DNA of 64,000 nucleotides from assembly GCA_964411125.1 (NCBI GenBank), contig CAYPJU010000029.1, positions 1 through 64,000 of the forward strand, written 5' to 3'. The translations under genes and the position numbers were made by a program. Below are positions 35,422 through 44,565 of the stretch, piece by piece; position 1 is the first letter of the stretch; every line of letters starts with the position of its first letter. This DNA comes from JBFIHF01 sp964411125. Its GTDB lineage: Bacteria > Myxococcota_A > Bradymonadia > Bradymonadales > Bradymonadaceae. The notes beneath the pieces were generated by a model. It searched no databases, was not told where the DNA came from, and was given only the letters and a program-made list of their open reading frames with translations.

Positions 35422-35544
35422 GCCGGGTCGGGCCTTCAGGTTCAGTGCCGTCGTCTAGCACGACTTCTCGGCGAGGAGCCACGCCAACAGGGAGGTGCTG
35501 CACTTCGTCGCGCGTCACGGTATCATCTTCGTACGGCGGAATTC

Positions 35545-37449
35545 ATGAAGAAGGGAACCCGAAATCTGGTGGCGGCTCTCGCGGTGACGGCGTGTGCTCT
35601 CGGCTTGCTCTTTCTGCCGGGAAAACGCGCTCAATACCGGGTGGCCGCGCCCGCCCAGGACGTGTTCCAACCATCGCGGCCGGTCACAGCCTCCGACGAG
35701 AGAACGGAGCATTCGCCCCCCGCTCCGCCAGAGGGGGAGACGAAGGCGTCTACCGGCCCGTCCAATCCCGAACCGCCCGAGCCGGTCCCGGCGGCGACCG
35801 AGAAAGCCCGGTCGAACGTGGCGGAACCGGTCCGCGTCGCGACGGAAGAGTCGGCGCCCAGAATCAGCGCCCCGGTCATCCCCCCCGAGAACCGGGGCAC
35901 TGCGCTCTCGTTCGACGGCCCCGTCTATCTCTCGCCCCCGGCGGAGGACGCCGCGGGCAGTCCGCGACGTCGGGCGAAAAAACGTCGGATCTCCCGAGAC
36001 GTGGCCACGCCCGAGACGAAGCAGGTGACCGAGGACCTCCGCCAGGTCGCGGTCACGGACCCGGTCGAAGTGTTCGACGGTTTCGAGAACCGACGAGCTC
36101 CTCTCGCGGAGGTCCTCGGGAAACCGATGACCGCCACGGCGGTCGACCCGCTGTCGACCTTCGCGATCGACGTGGACACCGGTTCTTACACCCTCGCGAG
36201 GTCGCGATTGCGAGAGGGATATCTGCCCAGGCCGGACGACGTTCGGGTCGAGGAGTTTCTGAACTACTTCCACTACGACTATCCGCAACCGCAGAACGGC
36301 GCATTCTCCGCGCACATCGAGTCGGCGCCCGACCCGTTCGGCGAGCCCGATCTGCATCTGTTGCGCATCGGAATTCAGGGGCGGGACGTGGGTGCCGCAG
36401 AACGTCCGCCGGCCCATCTCACCTTCTTGATCGACGTGTCGGGCTCGATGTTCGGCAACGACAAGCTGGAGCTCGCGAGGGAGGCGCTCGAGCTCGTCAC
36501 CCGCAACCTCCGTAGCGACGATACGATCGCGCTCGTCACCTACGCGCGCGGGGCGAACGTGGAACTGTGGCCCGTCGGAGCGTCTTCCACGGACCTCGCA
36601 CTCGCCGCGATCGCGCGGCTCGAAGCCGGGGGTGCGAGCGCTCTGGACGAGGGTCTGGCGCGGGCGTACGAAGTCGCTTCCACGCACTTCTACGCTGGCC
36701 ACATCAACAGGGTGGTCGTGATGAGCGACGGGCGGGCGAACGTCGGCTCCACGTCGCCCGAGGAGATCCTCCGACGCGTCCGTCACGGGGTGGAGGACGG
36801 AGTCGCGCTGACGACGATCGGATTTGGCGCGAAGTCGTTCAACGATGCGATGATGGAGCGCCTGGCCGATGATGGGGACGGAAATTACTTCTTCGTCGAC
36901 TCCTACCGGGAAGCGGAACGGGTGTTCCGCGACCGACTCTGTGGAACGCTCCATGTCATCGCCCGCGACGCCAAGATTCAGGTGGAGTTCGATCCCACCA
37001 ACGTTCGTCGGTTTCGGCTCGTCGGTTACGAGAATCGAAAGCTGAAGCACGAGGAGTTTCGCGACGATTCGGTGGACGCGGGCGAGATCGGCGCCGGCCA
37101 TTCGGTGACGGCGCTGTATCAGATCGAGCTCGAGGATCGCCCTCAGGGTATGATCGCCGCGATTCGGGTTCGGCACGAGGAGCCCGGAGAAGGTGTCTCC
37201 CGGGAGGTCGAGTTCGAGTATCAGGCCGAAGAGTTGGTCGACGACGTTCGGGAGGCGAGCTCGGACTTCAGGTTCCAGGCGGCGGTCGCACTCTTCGCGT
37301 CTTCGCTTCGGGAGCGGGAGACGCTCACACCCGACCGTCTCTCGTTCATCGAGGAGATTGCCGGCGAGGGGATTACGCGGCGCGAGGATCAGGTCGACCG
37401 AGTGGAGTTCGTCGAGATGGTCCGGGCCGCGCAGTTCTACGCGAATTAG
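35545..37449 (+). CDS. YfbK-type von Willebrand factor A domain protein
   Basis: A 634-residue envelope protein. An N-terminal signal anchor (VAALAVTACALGLLFLPG) is followed by about 150 low-complexity Pro/Glu/Arg residues. Next comes the YfbK-type N-terminal domain (PLSTFAIDVDTGSYTLARSRLREG; DDVRVEEFLNYFHYDYP). The VWA domain has an intact metal-binding MIDAS (IDVSGSM, Asp297/Ser299/Ser301; MSDGRANVG). The C-terminal DUF3520-like domain (GTLHVIARDAKIQVEFDP) ends the protein. Such proteins probably bind protein ligands through a divalent metal; the exact role is unknown. The ATG at 35545 replaces a longer upstream frame that is antisense shadow. Confidence 0.9.
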   Translation: MKKGTRNLVAALAVTACALGLLFLPGKRAQYRVAAPAQDVFQPSRPVTASDERTEHSPPAPPEGETKASTGPSNPEPPEPVPAATEKARSNVAEPVRVATEESAPRISAPVIPPENRGTALSFDGPVYLSPPAEDAAGSPRRRAKKRRISRDVATPETKQVTEDLRQVAVTDPVEVFDGFENRRAPLAEVLGKPMTATAVDPLSTFAIDVDTGSYTLARSRLREGYLPRPDDVRVEEFLNYFHYDYPQPQNGAFSAHIESAPDPFGEPDLHLLRIGIQGRDVGAAERPPAHLTFLIDVSGSMFGNDKLELAREALELVTRNLRSDDTIALVTYARGANVELWPVGASSTDLALAAIARLEAGGASALDEGLARAYEVASTHFYAGHINRVVVMSDGRANVGSTSPEEILRRVRHGVEDGVALTTIGFGAKSFNDAMMERLADDGDGNYFFVDSYREAERVFRDRLCGTLHVIARDAKIQVEFDPTNVRRFRLVGYENRKLKHEEFRDDSVDAGEIGAGHSVTALYQIELEDRPQGMIAAIRVRHEEPGEGVSREVEFEYQAEELVDDVREASSDFRFQAAVALFASSLRERETLTPDRLSFIEEIAGEGITRREDQVDRVEFVEMVRAAQFYAN

Positions 37450-37653
37450 AGCTGCGGTCGCTGCGTTCCAAAAAAAAGAGAAAAAAGATCGTCGTGAGTC
37501 CATTGCGAATCTCGCCGCGGTGTCGATTATCTGCATGCCGGTTCCTCCCGGCCGTATGAAGGCGAAGTCCGCGAGAGCCACCGCCGCATTTTTGGCCCCG
37601 CCACCGCCGCCGTGATACGACGTCACAAACGACATTCTTTTTCTGGAGACGAC

Positions 37654-38211
37654 ATGTTGAAGACCAAGGCGACCTTTTTTCTAGTCTGCGGCGCACTGAC
37701 CATCGGAGGCGCGACGGCCTGCAAGAAGCAACAGGCCAAGCCCGACGACACAGTGACGGAGGGGACGATCGAGCCCCAGGAAGACAAGGAGTGGAAAGAC
37801 AAGAAGGTCGCCGAAGGGGATGAGCGGGCCACGTTGCTTGCGCTGCAGCGTGTCCACTTCGGGGTCGACAAGTTCGACCTCACCGACGAGTCGCGTACGG
37901 CGCTGACGGAAGCCTCGGCGGGGCTGAAAAAGCTCCCGAAGGTCCACCTTCACGTGGACGGCCACGCGGATTCAACCGGCTCCACCGAATACAACCTTCA
38001 GCTCGGCGAGAAGCGGGCGAAGGCGGTGAAAGACTTTCTCGTCCGCGCGGGGATCGAGGGGGAGCGTCTGCACATCATCTCGTTCGGCGAAGAAGAGCCG
38101 CTCAAGGACGACGGCACCGCAGAAGCGCTCGCCGCGAACCGTCGCGTCGACTTCCGCCTGATGCGCGGAGACGTGGAGATCGTCCTCGAAGAGAGCGCGA
38201 CGGTCCAGTGA
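37654..38211 (+). CDS. OmpA/Pal-type peptidoglycan-binding lipoprotein
   Basis: A 185-residue outer-membrane lipoprotein (lipobox GATAC, Cys23, +2 Lys). A charged linker leads to an OmpA-like domain (about 65-175): VHFGVDKFDLTDESR, HLHVDGHADSTGSTEYNLQLGEKRAKAVKDFL and ALAANRRVDF, the residues that hold meso-diaminopimelate of peptidoglycan. The role is to tether the envelope to the cell wall. The ATG at 37654 has GGAGA 5 nt upstream; an upstream ATG would disrupt the signal peptide. The 204-bp gap before it contains a notable A-tract (A8GAGA6 type, near 37470) but no gene I can support. Confidence 0.9.
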   Translation: MLKTKATFFLVCGALTIGGATACKKQQAKPDDTVTEGTIEPQEDKEWKDKKVAEGDERATLLALQRVHFGVDKFDLTDESRTALTEASAGLKKLPKVHLHVDGHADSTGSTEYNLQLGEKRAKAVKDFLVRAGIEGERLHIISFGEEEPLKDDGTAEALAANRRVDFRLMRGDVEIVLEESATVQ

Positions 38212-38231
38212 CCTTTTGGGACGCGTTGAGA

Positions 38232-38261
38232 GGCGAGTTCGAGGTTCTTGCTCGACTCGCC
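38232..38261 (+). terminator. hairpin after the OmpA lipoprotein gene
   Basis: GGCGAGTTCGAG (38232-38243) pairs with CTCGACTCGCC (38251-38261) with one bulged T, a stem of 11 bp and a 7-nt loop, 20 bp after the stop. There is no T tract, so termination is plausible but not certain. Confidence 0.5.
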
Positions 38262-38309
38262 ACTGACGGTGGCTAAGGTCGCACTTTCGTTCCTGCCGCG
38301 CCTTTCCCG

Positions 38310-40802
38310 ATGACCGACATTCCAGAAAGTACCGGGTCTCTCGCGTTCCTCGCGGGAGGCGGCGGATGCGGTCAGCTGATTCGCTCGATCGACTGGAGCG
38401 CGACCTCGGTCGGCCCGGTCAGCGAGTGGTCGCAAGCGCTGAAAACGGCCGTCGGCATCATCTTGCACGCCCGCCAGCCGATGTTCCTCTGGTGGGGTGA
38501 CGACCTCGTCCAATACTACAACGACGCCTACCGCCCGAGCCTCGGCGAAGGGAAGCACCCGGCGGCGATGGGGCAGAAAGGGGAAGCGTGCTGGGAAGAG
38601 ATCTGGCCCATCATCTGGCCGCAGATCAAAGGGGTCATGGTTCGCGGCGAGCCGACGTGGCACGAAGATCAGTTGGTCCCCATCTCCAGGAACGGCCGCG
38701 TGGAAGATGTGTTTTGGACGTACGGATACTCGCCTGTCTACGACGACGACGGGGCGATAGGCGGCTGCCTTGTCCTCTGCACGGAGACCACCCAGCGCGT
38801 GGTGAGTCAGCGACGGCTCGCAGCGCTCCAACGGCTGGCCGTGGTGAACGCTTCGGCGACGCTGACGAGTACGGTGCTCGAATCGGCGGCGTCGCTCCTC
38901 GCGGAGCCGGAGGTCGAGGACATCGCGTTCGCGCTGGTATACACGCGCGGCGGTCAGACGAGACTCGAGCACGTCGCGGGCATCTCGGACGACGTCGCGG
39001 AGGGGCTCGACGCGCACTTTCGACCGCAGCTCGAGAAGCTCGGGCGGGGGGGTGAACGCGTTCCCCTCCCCGAGGATGTAGATGTCGTTTGCTCGTCGTG
39101 GGAGGAGCCGATCGAGGCGGCGTACGTCAGCTCGTTCGGCGAGAAATCGAGCGGGGGTTGGATCGTTTACGGTCTCAACCCGCGGCTCCCCTTCGATAAC
39201 GACTACGCGGAGTTTCTGGATCAGTCCTCCGAGCAAATCTCGGTGAGCCATGGTCGAATCGAAGCGTTTCGAGGGCAGGCCATCGTCGAGTCGGAACGCA
39301 ATTCGCTGTTGCTCCAGGCCCCCATGGCGTCGGCGCTCATGGTCGGACCCGAGCACGTGTACGTTCTGGCCAACGAGCCCTACATCGAGATGGTGGGGGG
39401 ACGAGACATCGTCGGCAAATCGTACGCGGAGGCCTTCCCCGAGCTCCGGAACACCCCGCTCGCCGACGCGCTGGATGAGGCGTTCGAGACGGGTGTGGCG
39501 CATCGGACCGACGAGATTCTCGTCTCGCTCGACAAGGCGGGGGATGGGAATCTCGAAGACGTCTACTTCACGTTCACGCTGCAACCGATCCTTCGTCCGT
39601 CGGGCGAGGTCTACGGCATGATGGCGGTCGCCGTCGACGTCACCCCCCAGGTCTCGGCTCGCAAGACTCTGGAGGCGAACCAGGCGCATCACGAGCAACT
39701 GGTGAGAGAGCTCGAGGCGGCGAATCGTGCCAAGGACGAGTTTCTGGCGATGCTGGGCCACGAACTTCGCAACCCGCTCTCGCCGATGGTGACGGCGGTC
39801 GAGCTGATGAAAATGCGGGGCGTGGGCGACGCCGAACACGAGCGCAAGATCATCGAGCGCCAGTTGGCGAACGTCGTCACGCTCGTCGACGATCTGTTGG
39901 ACGTTTCTCGCATCACCCGAGGGGTTCTGCAGCTCGACCGATCCCGTGTCTCGGTGGGAGCGGCCGCACGTCGCGCGCTCGAGCAAGCGGGGCCGCTGCT
40001 CGAACAGCGGAAGCACCACGTCGATGTCGATGTCGAGGAAGGTCTGGAGGTCGATGGGGACGAATCTCGTCTGGCGCAGGTGATCGCGAACCTCCTGACG
40101 AATGCGGCGAAGTACACCTCCCCTGGCGGAAACATTCAGCTTCGAGCGACCCGCGAGAACGGCGATGTGGTCGTCATCGTCCGAGACGACGGGATCGGGA
40201 TCGAAGAGGGGAAGGCAGACGAGCTCTTCGCCGCCTTCACGCGCGAGCAGCGCGACCCCAACACCGGCGGGCTCGGGTTGGGATTGGCAATCGTGGAGAA
40301 CCTGGTGGCTGCTCACGGGGGCTCGGTCGAGCTGCGGAGCGAAGGCACCGGCGAAGGTACGGTGGCGATCGTCAGGCTCCCGGTCGCCGCCGAAGACGTC
40401 CAGAGAGCCGACGAAGCGGTCAGGGAGAACCAACCGCTACCCACGGGTCGGAAAATTCTCGTCGTCGACGACAACGAAGACGCGGCGGAGATGATCGCGA
40501 TGGCATTGCGAGAGGATGGCCACGAGGTCGACGTCGCGTTCGACGCCCTCGCAGCCCTCGACTGGGCGAGCGACAGTTCGGTCCCCGACGTGGCGCTCCT
40601 CGATCTCGGGATGCCGGTGGTAGACGGATTCGAGCTACTGCGACGTCTGCGTGACATCGACGGTTGGGGAGGCGTGCGCTGCATCGCGGTGACAGGCTAT
40701 GGGCAGGACTCCGATCGGTCGCGGACCGAGGCTGCCGGCTTCGACGCACACCTGGTGAAGCCGGTGAACTTCCACGCGCTGCGCGACCACCTGGAAGATT
40801 GA
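38310..40802 (+). CDS. hybrid sensor histidine kinase with PAS/GAF-like sensors and receiver
   Basis: An 830-residue cytoplasmic two-component protein. A PAS-like domain (about 15-170; QPMFLWWGDDLVQYYNDAYRP; GAIGGCLVLCTETTQRV) and a GAF-like region (170-320) precede a second PAS (325-455; VLANEPYIEMVGGRDIVGKSY). The HisKA domain holds the phospho-acceptor His484 in MLGHELRNPLSPM. The ATPase domain has ANLLTNAAKY, DDGIGIE and GGLGLGLAIVENL. The receiver domain (about 710-828) has DDNED, Asp765 in LLDLGMP and Lys in VKPV. No membrane segments are present. The PAS PxxLWWG/YYNDAY style is common in light- or redox-linked bacterial kinases, but no chromophore cysteine is identified. Orphan: no partner regulator is adjacent. 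Confidence 0.93.
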   Translation: MTDIPESTGSLAFLAGGGGCGQLIRSIDWSATSVGPVSEWSQALKTAVGIILHARQPMFLWWGDDLVQYYNDAYRPSLGEGKHPAAMGQKGEACWEEIWPIIWPQIKGVMVRGEPTWHEDQLVPISRNGRVEDVFWTYGYSPVYDDDGAIGGCLVLCTETTQRVVSQRRLAALQRLAVVNASATLTSTVLESAASLLAEPEVEDIAFALVYTRGGQTRLEHVAGISDDVAEGLDAHFRPQLEKLGRGGERVPLPEDVDVVCSSWEEPIEAAYVSSFGEKSSGGWIVYGLNPRLPFDNDYAEFLDQSSEQISVSHGRIEAFRGQAIVESERNSLLLQAPMASALMVGPEHVYVLANEPYIEMVGGRDIVGKSYAEAFPELRNTPLADALDEAFETGVAHRTDEILVSLDKAGDGNLEDVYFTFTLQPILRPSGEVYGMMAVAVDVTPQVSARKTLEANQAHHEQLVRELEAANRAKDEFLAMLGHELRNPLSPMVTAVELMKMRGVGDAEHERKIIERQLANVVTLVDDLLDVSRITRGVLQLDRSRVSVGAAARRALEQAGPLLEQRKHHVDVDVEEGLEVDGDESRLAQVIANLLTNAAKYTSPGGNIQLRATRENGDVVVIVRDDGIGIEEGKADELFAAFTREQRDPNTGGLGLGLAIVENLVAAHGGSVELRSEGTGEGTVAIVRLPVAAEDVQRADEAVRENQPLPTGRKILVVDDNEDAAEMIAMALREDGHEVDVAFDALAALDWASDSSVPDVALLDLGMPVVDGFELLRRLRDIDGWGGVRCIAVTGYGQDSDRSRTEAAGFDAHLVKPVNFHALRDHLED

Positions 40803-40821
40803 GGCTCGCGACTGTCGGGCA

Positions 40822-40859
40822 TTCCCCCCTCATGGCTCGATGAGCAGGCCGCGGGGGAA
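40822..40859. terminator. branched hairpin between convergent genes
   Basis: An outer stem TTCCCCC (40822-40828) / GGGGGAA (40853-40859) encloses an inner stem CTCAT (40829-40833) / ATGAG (40840-40844), in the 63-bp gap between the histidine kinase and DUF1989 stops. Possibly a bidirectional terminator; the 8-nt bulge on one side weakens it. Confidence 0.45.
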
Positions 40860-40865
40860 GGGAGT

Positions 40866-41444
40866 TCAGTCGACGATCGCCCACTCGATGGGGCCGAGCG
40901 AACCATCGTTCGTCTTCTCGGCCGAGCACGCGGTGAGCCCCACGACGAGGTCTCGATGCGCCTCGAACTCGATCCGATCTCCGGGCTTCGACAGCGGGGG
41001 CGCAATATCCAGTACTCCATCCTCTCCGACCTGGACGTTCATGAAGATGTTGAAAGTCGTGGGAATCGCGTCAGGGTCGATCCCGAACCGGGAGAGGTTG
41101 GTGACGAGGTTCTCGAAACAGCTCGGGTGATGACCGTCCCAGTCGTAGAGAATGTCGAAAGTATCCTGGCTGCAGGGGGTCAGCAGGAAGTCGTGCCGCC
41201 CGACGTCGTCGCGCGCGATGGTGAGCATCGGCCGGCTTCGGTTGGAGTAGAGGATGTCCCCCTCCGACAGATAGATCCTGTTCGCATAGTCGATCGTGCG
41301 TCCCGACGACAGCCACTCGGCGCGGTCGTCGGCGTCGAAAGCGACCAGGTCGGCGACCTGCCCACCCTCGGGGTCCACGACGACGAGCCGTCGCCCTGCC
41401 GCGAGTTCGAACGAGACGCCGGTCTGTTTCGGGATTCGATTCAT
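40866..41444 (-). CDS. DUF1989 (urea-carboxylase-associated) family protein
   Basis: A 192-residue soluble protein. Family features include GVSFELAAGRRLVVVDPEGGQVADLVAF, YLSEGDILYSNRSRPMLTI, LLTPCSQDTFDILY, HHPSCFENL and TTFNIFMNVQVGEDGVLDI. The family is linked to urea/amine metabolism and often sits near carboxylases or transporters, but the biochemical role is not well established. GAGG precedes the ATG at 41444. The ATG overlaps the YqcI stop by 4 nt, implying coupled translation. Conserved Cys and His residues hint at a metal site. Confidence 0.85.
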   Translation of the reverse strand: MNRIPKQTGVSFELAAGRRLVVVDPEGGQVADLVAFDADDRAEWLSSGRTIDYANRIYLSEGDILYSNRSRPMLTIARDDVGRHDFLLTPCSQDTFDILYDWDGHHPSCFENLVTNLSRFGIDPDAIPTTFNIFMNVQVGEDGVLDIAPPLSKPGDRIEFEAHRDLVVGLTACSAEKTNDGSLGPIEWAIVD

Positions 41445-42220
41445 CGGTCCTCGCTGTTTGGATTCGGCTCGGCAAGTTCCGCAACGAAAGGAGCGACCCA
41501 TTCGTCGTCATGGGGGCATCCCGAGTACTGGCGAGCCTCGCTCCGCGAGCCGTAGTCGGCGAGCTCCGGGTTCGGTTCCCCCTCGAGGGCCAGGTCCCGC
41601 TGACGGATGACCTCCTGCATACGCTCGAACTTTCCGGAAGCCCTCAACCGCTCGAACTGTTCGTGCGGATTGAAGACGAGCGCCGGAAACGGAAAGCGGC
41701 GCGCGGTGCGGGGGCTCGCCGGCGAGAGCCCGATGACGAAATAGGCTGTCCCGTGGAAGCTCCAGGCGAAGTGCGGCGACTCGGGGTCCGACGAGTACCC
41801 CTCGCTCCATGCGGCCTCGTCGCTCGCGTGGAGTCGCTGAAGCTGCTCCCAGAGCAACCGCTCGAACTGGCCCGCCGAGACGGTCCGAGGTTCGGCGAAG
41901 CAGGCGACGAAGGTGCGAAAGTCGTCGCCCGTTTCGAAGCTCGCGAAGTCGCGGAGATCGCGAGCCAGGGCATCGTCTCCGTCGGTGGTCGCCAGGCTCG
42001 GGTAGAGCCCGAACCGGTAGCTGTCGCGGTGAAAGGCCGAGCTCGCGCCCACGCACGGAAAGTCCGGGTGCATCACGAAGCTGCGCAGCGCGGCGTGGAC
42101 AGCGGCCGTCTGAAGGTCGGGGGTCTCGTCTGCGTGCGGATGCGCGAGCTCCCCCGATTCCACACCCCAGGCAGCGATCTTTTCTAGCGTCGAATCCTCC
42201 ATCCCCGGAAGAGTCTTCAC
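41441..42220 (-). CDS. YqcI/YcgG family protein
   Basis: A 259-residue cytoplasmic protein. Characteristic blocks are FPCVGASSAFHRDSYRFGLY, HGTAYFVIGLSPASPRTARRF, PALVFNPHEQFERLR, GKFERMQEVIRQRD and SEARQYSGC. Functions are largely uncharacterised; some relatives occur in natural-product gene clusters and have been discussed as haem- or metal-dependent oxygenases. Translationally coupled to DUF1989 downstream (ATGA overlap), an association that may be functional. The start is a GTG at 42220 with a poorly spaced site; ATG 42202 is an alternative. Confidence 0.82.
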   Translation of the reverse strand: MKTLPGMEDSTLEKIAAWGVESGELAHPHADETPDLQTAAVHAALRSFVMHPDFPCVGASSAFHRDSYRFGLYPSLATTDGDDALARDLRDFASFETGDDFRTFVACFAEPRTVSAGQFERLLWEQLQRLHASDEAAWSEGYSSDPESPHFAWSFHGTAYFVIGLSPASPRTARRFPFPALVFNPHEQFERLRASGKFERMQEVIRQRDLALEGEPNPELADYGSRSEARQYSGCPHDDEWVAPFVAELAEPNPNSEDR

Positions 42221-42265
42221 TCCGACTCATGAGGCAAGTCTGCTCGTCGGGCTCACGCGTCGAGC

Positions 42266-42303
42266 GGGGCGCGGGGAGCGGGGAGCGGGGAGCGGGGCGC
42301 GGG
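42266..42303 (+). repeat. G-quadruplex-type GGGGAGC tandem repeat in the tex leader
   Basis: Five GGGG runs (42266, 42273, 42280, 42287, 42294) are separated by exactly 3 nt (CGC, AGC, AGC, AGC), followed by CGC and a GGG at 42301. The 7-bp period satisfies the strict four-tetrad, short-loop rule for stable G-quadruplexes. It sits 85 nt upstream of the tex start codon, on the coding strand. Confidence 0.8.
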
Positions 42304-42387
42304 CTTTGCGACAGCCTCCAGGGGGCCGCTCCAGAGGTAGACAGAGTCGCTGATGGCTGGCACGTTCCCCCCAACAGGGAGAAACGA

Positions 42388-44496
42388 ATGGAAAAGCGAA
42401 TCGCGATGGAGGCGGGGCTCGATCCCCGACAGGTGAAGGCTGCCCTCGGCCTGCTCGACGACGGGAACACCGTTCCGTTCATCGCTCGCTACCGCAAGGA
42501 GGCGACCGGAGGGCTCGACGAGGTCCAGATCCGCCTGGTGGAGGCGGTCGCCCAGCGCGTGCGGGCTCTGGAAGACCGGCGAGAGACGATCCTCGGCTCG
42601 ATCCGCGAACAAGGAGTGCTCACCAAGGAGCTCGAGGCCGCCATCCGCGGGGCCGGGGATCTGACGTCGCTCGAGGACCTCTACGGACCGTACCGCCCGC
42701 GCCGACAGACCCGCGCTTCCAAGGCGATCGAGGCCGGGCTCGAACCTGTGGCGGATGCCATTCGGAAAGACGAGTCGCCCTGGCCGATCGCGAAGCGTCA
42801 TCTCTGCGAGGACTATCCGACCGCCGACGCCGTCCTCGAGGGTGCGCTCGACATCGTCGCCGAGGAGCTCGCGCGGGCTCCCGAATCGGTGCGGTTCGTC
42901 CGCGAGACGCTCCGAAAGCATGGAAAGCTGACGGTCAAGAAGCGTCGGGGCGCGGACGTCGACCCGAACCTCGAGGGCTATTACGACTTCGCCAGCCCGC
43001 TCGATCGACTGCGGCCCCACCAGGTGCTCGCGATTCGACGGGGCGAGAACGAGAAAGCCCTCTCCGCCTCGATCTCGGTCGACGACGATCGGACCGTACG
43101 AGACCTGGGGCGGAAGGTGACCGATGCGAAGCGGAACCGTTCGCTGATGGAGCGGGCGCTGCGCGAGGGTTACGACCGGCTGCTGAAGCCAGGGGTGGAC
43201 CGCGACCTCCGTGGCGAGCTCGACGCGGCAGCGGACGAGCACGCCATCGAGGTGTTTTCCGTCAACCTGCGAAACCTGCTGATGCAGTCGCCGCTGCCCG
43301 ACAAGATCGTGATGGCGATCGACCCTGGCTACCGAACCGGGTGCAAGATCGCGGTGGTCGATCGGTCGGGCGATCTCTTGGGCACGGCGATGATCTACGT
43401 GCACGACGGGCGAAGCGCTGCTGCTCCCGCCGAGATTCGCAAGCTGGTGCAGAAATGGGACGTGGACGTGATCGCGATCGGCAACGGCACCGCGTCGAGC
43501 GAAACGCAGGAAGCCGCGGCGAGAGCGATCGAGGGGACCGACGTTCGGTACGCGGTCGTGGACGAGGCGGGGGCGAGCGTCTACTCCGCATCCGACGTGG
43601 CGCGCGAGGAGTTTCCCGACCTCGACGTCAGCTATCGCGGCGCAGTGAGCATCGCGCGTCGGCTGCAAGATCCGCTCGCCGAGCTGGTGAAGATCGATCC
43701 TCGCTCCATCGGCGTCGGCATGTATCAGCACGACGTCGACCAGACTCGTCTCGGCGAGGCGGTGAACTCGGTGGTGGTAGACACCGTCAACGCGGTGGGC
43801 GTGGACCTGGGGACGGCGTCACCGAGCCTGTTGACCCACGTCTCGGGGATCGGCCCGACGCTCGCGAAGCGGATCGTGGAGCATCGGCGGGAGGCGGGGT
43901 TTCGGCGGCGGGAAGACCTCATGAAGGTGAAGGGCATCGGCGCGAAAAGTTTCGAACAGTGCGCGGGCTTCCTCAGGATTCGCGACGGCGAGGAGCCGCT
44001 CGATGCTACGGCCATCCATCCCGAGAATTACGAGGGAGCGCGCGCCATTCTCGGCGCTGCCGGAGCGCGAGTAGGCGATGCCGACCTCGCATCGAAGCTC
44101 GAACGGTTGCGGGCGAGCGGTAAGCTCGAGGAGCTCGCCCACCAACACGGGATTGGCCGCTACACTCTGGCTGACATCCTCGACGATCTCGCCCGACCGG
44201 GTCGAGACCCGCGCGGGGACGTCCCGCCCCCGGAGCTGAAGGCGAAGCAGCTCACGATGGAGGACCTGCGGGAGGGGATGCGTCTGTCGGGAACGGTTCG
44301 AAACGTCGTCGATTTCGGCGCCTTCGTGGACATCGGCGTGAAGCAGGACGGGCTGGTTCACGTGAGCAAGATGGCCGACCGCTACGTGAAGAATCCCTAC
44401 GCCGTGGTCTCGGTGGGAGATCGGGTCGACGTCACGGTCGAGTCGGTAGACCACAAGCGAGGGCGGATCGGACTCTCGATGGTGACCGAGCGCTGA
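42388..44496 (+). CDS. tex: Tex, RNA-binding transcription accessory protein
   Basis: A 702-residue nucleic-acid-binding protein. N-terminal helical Tex domain (DDGNTVPFIARYRKEATGGLDEVQIR), YqgF/RNase H-like core (MAIDPGYRTGCKIAVVD, GNGTASSETQ), helix-hairpin-helix repeats (SGIGPTLAKRIVEHRREAGF; VKGIGAKSFEQCAGFLR) and a C-terminal S1 domain (GTVRNVVDFGAFVDIGVKQDGLVHVSK). Tex binds single-stranded RNA and affects transcription and stress survival in several bacteria. Start ATG 42388 has GGGAGAAA at 42377-42384 and is the normal Tex N-terminus; upstream sequence in frame is antisense to YqcI. Full-length, slightly shorter than the usual 750-780 residues. Confidence 0.95.
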   Translation: MEKRIAMEAGLDPRQVKAALGLLDDGNTVPFIARYRKEATGGLDEVQIRLVEAVAQRVRALEDRRETILGSIREQGVLTKELEAAIRGAGDLTSLEDLYGPYRPRRQTRASKAIEAGLEPVADAIRKDESPWPIAKRHLCEDYPTADAVLEGALDIVAEELARAPESVRFVRETLRKHGKLTVKKRRGADVDPNLEGYYDFASPLDRLRPHQVLAIRRGENEKALSASISVDDDRTVRDLGRKVTDAKRNRSLMERALREGYDRLLKPGVDRDLRGELDAAADEHAIEVFSVNLRNLLMQSPLPDKIVMAIDPGYRTGCKIAVVDRSGDLLGTAMIYVHDGRSAAAPAEIRKLVQKWDVDVIAIGNGTASSETQEAAARAIEGTDVRYAVVDEAGASVYSASDVAREEFPDLDVSYRGAVSIARRLQDPLAELVKIDPRSIGVGMYQHDVDQTRLGEAVNSVVVDTVNAVGVDLGTASPSLLTHVSGIGPTLAKRIVEHRREAGFRRREDLMKVKGIGAKSFEQCAGFLRIRDGEEPLDATAIHPENYEGARAILGAAGARVGDADLASKLERLRASGKLEELAHQHGIGRYTLADILDDLARPGRDPRGDVPPPELKAKQLTMEDLREGMRLSGTVRNVVDFGAFVDIGVKQDGLVHVSKMADRYVKNPYAVVSVGDRVDVTVESVDHKRGRIGLSMVTER

Positions 44497-44565
44497 AGAG
44501 CTGCTCCGCCGTCTGGCGGCTGACGCGAGAGTCACCTATAGTGGCGCCTCCCACAGGGGGCCGCA

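Noticed and set aside
35146..35544. plus-strand extension of the VWA gene upstream of ATG 35545
   Set aside because: It precedes the signal anchor with non-protein-like charged sequence, antisense to the better-looking 97-residue minus-strand ORF.
37465..37490. A-rich tract as a possible terminator T-run for a minus-strand transcript
   Set aside because: No stable stem lies directly before it on the minus strand and no minus-strand gene ends there; it is left as an unexplained A-tract.
37998..40433. 811-residue ORF opposite the hybrid histidine kinase
   Set aside because: The plus strand has complete HisKA, ATPase and receiver motifs; the reverse frame is a shadow.
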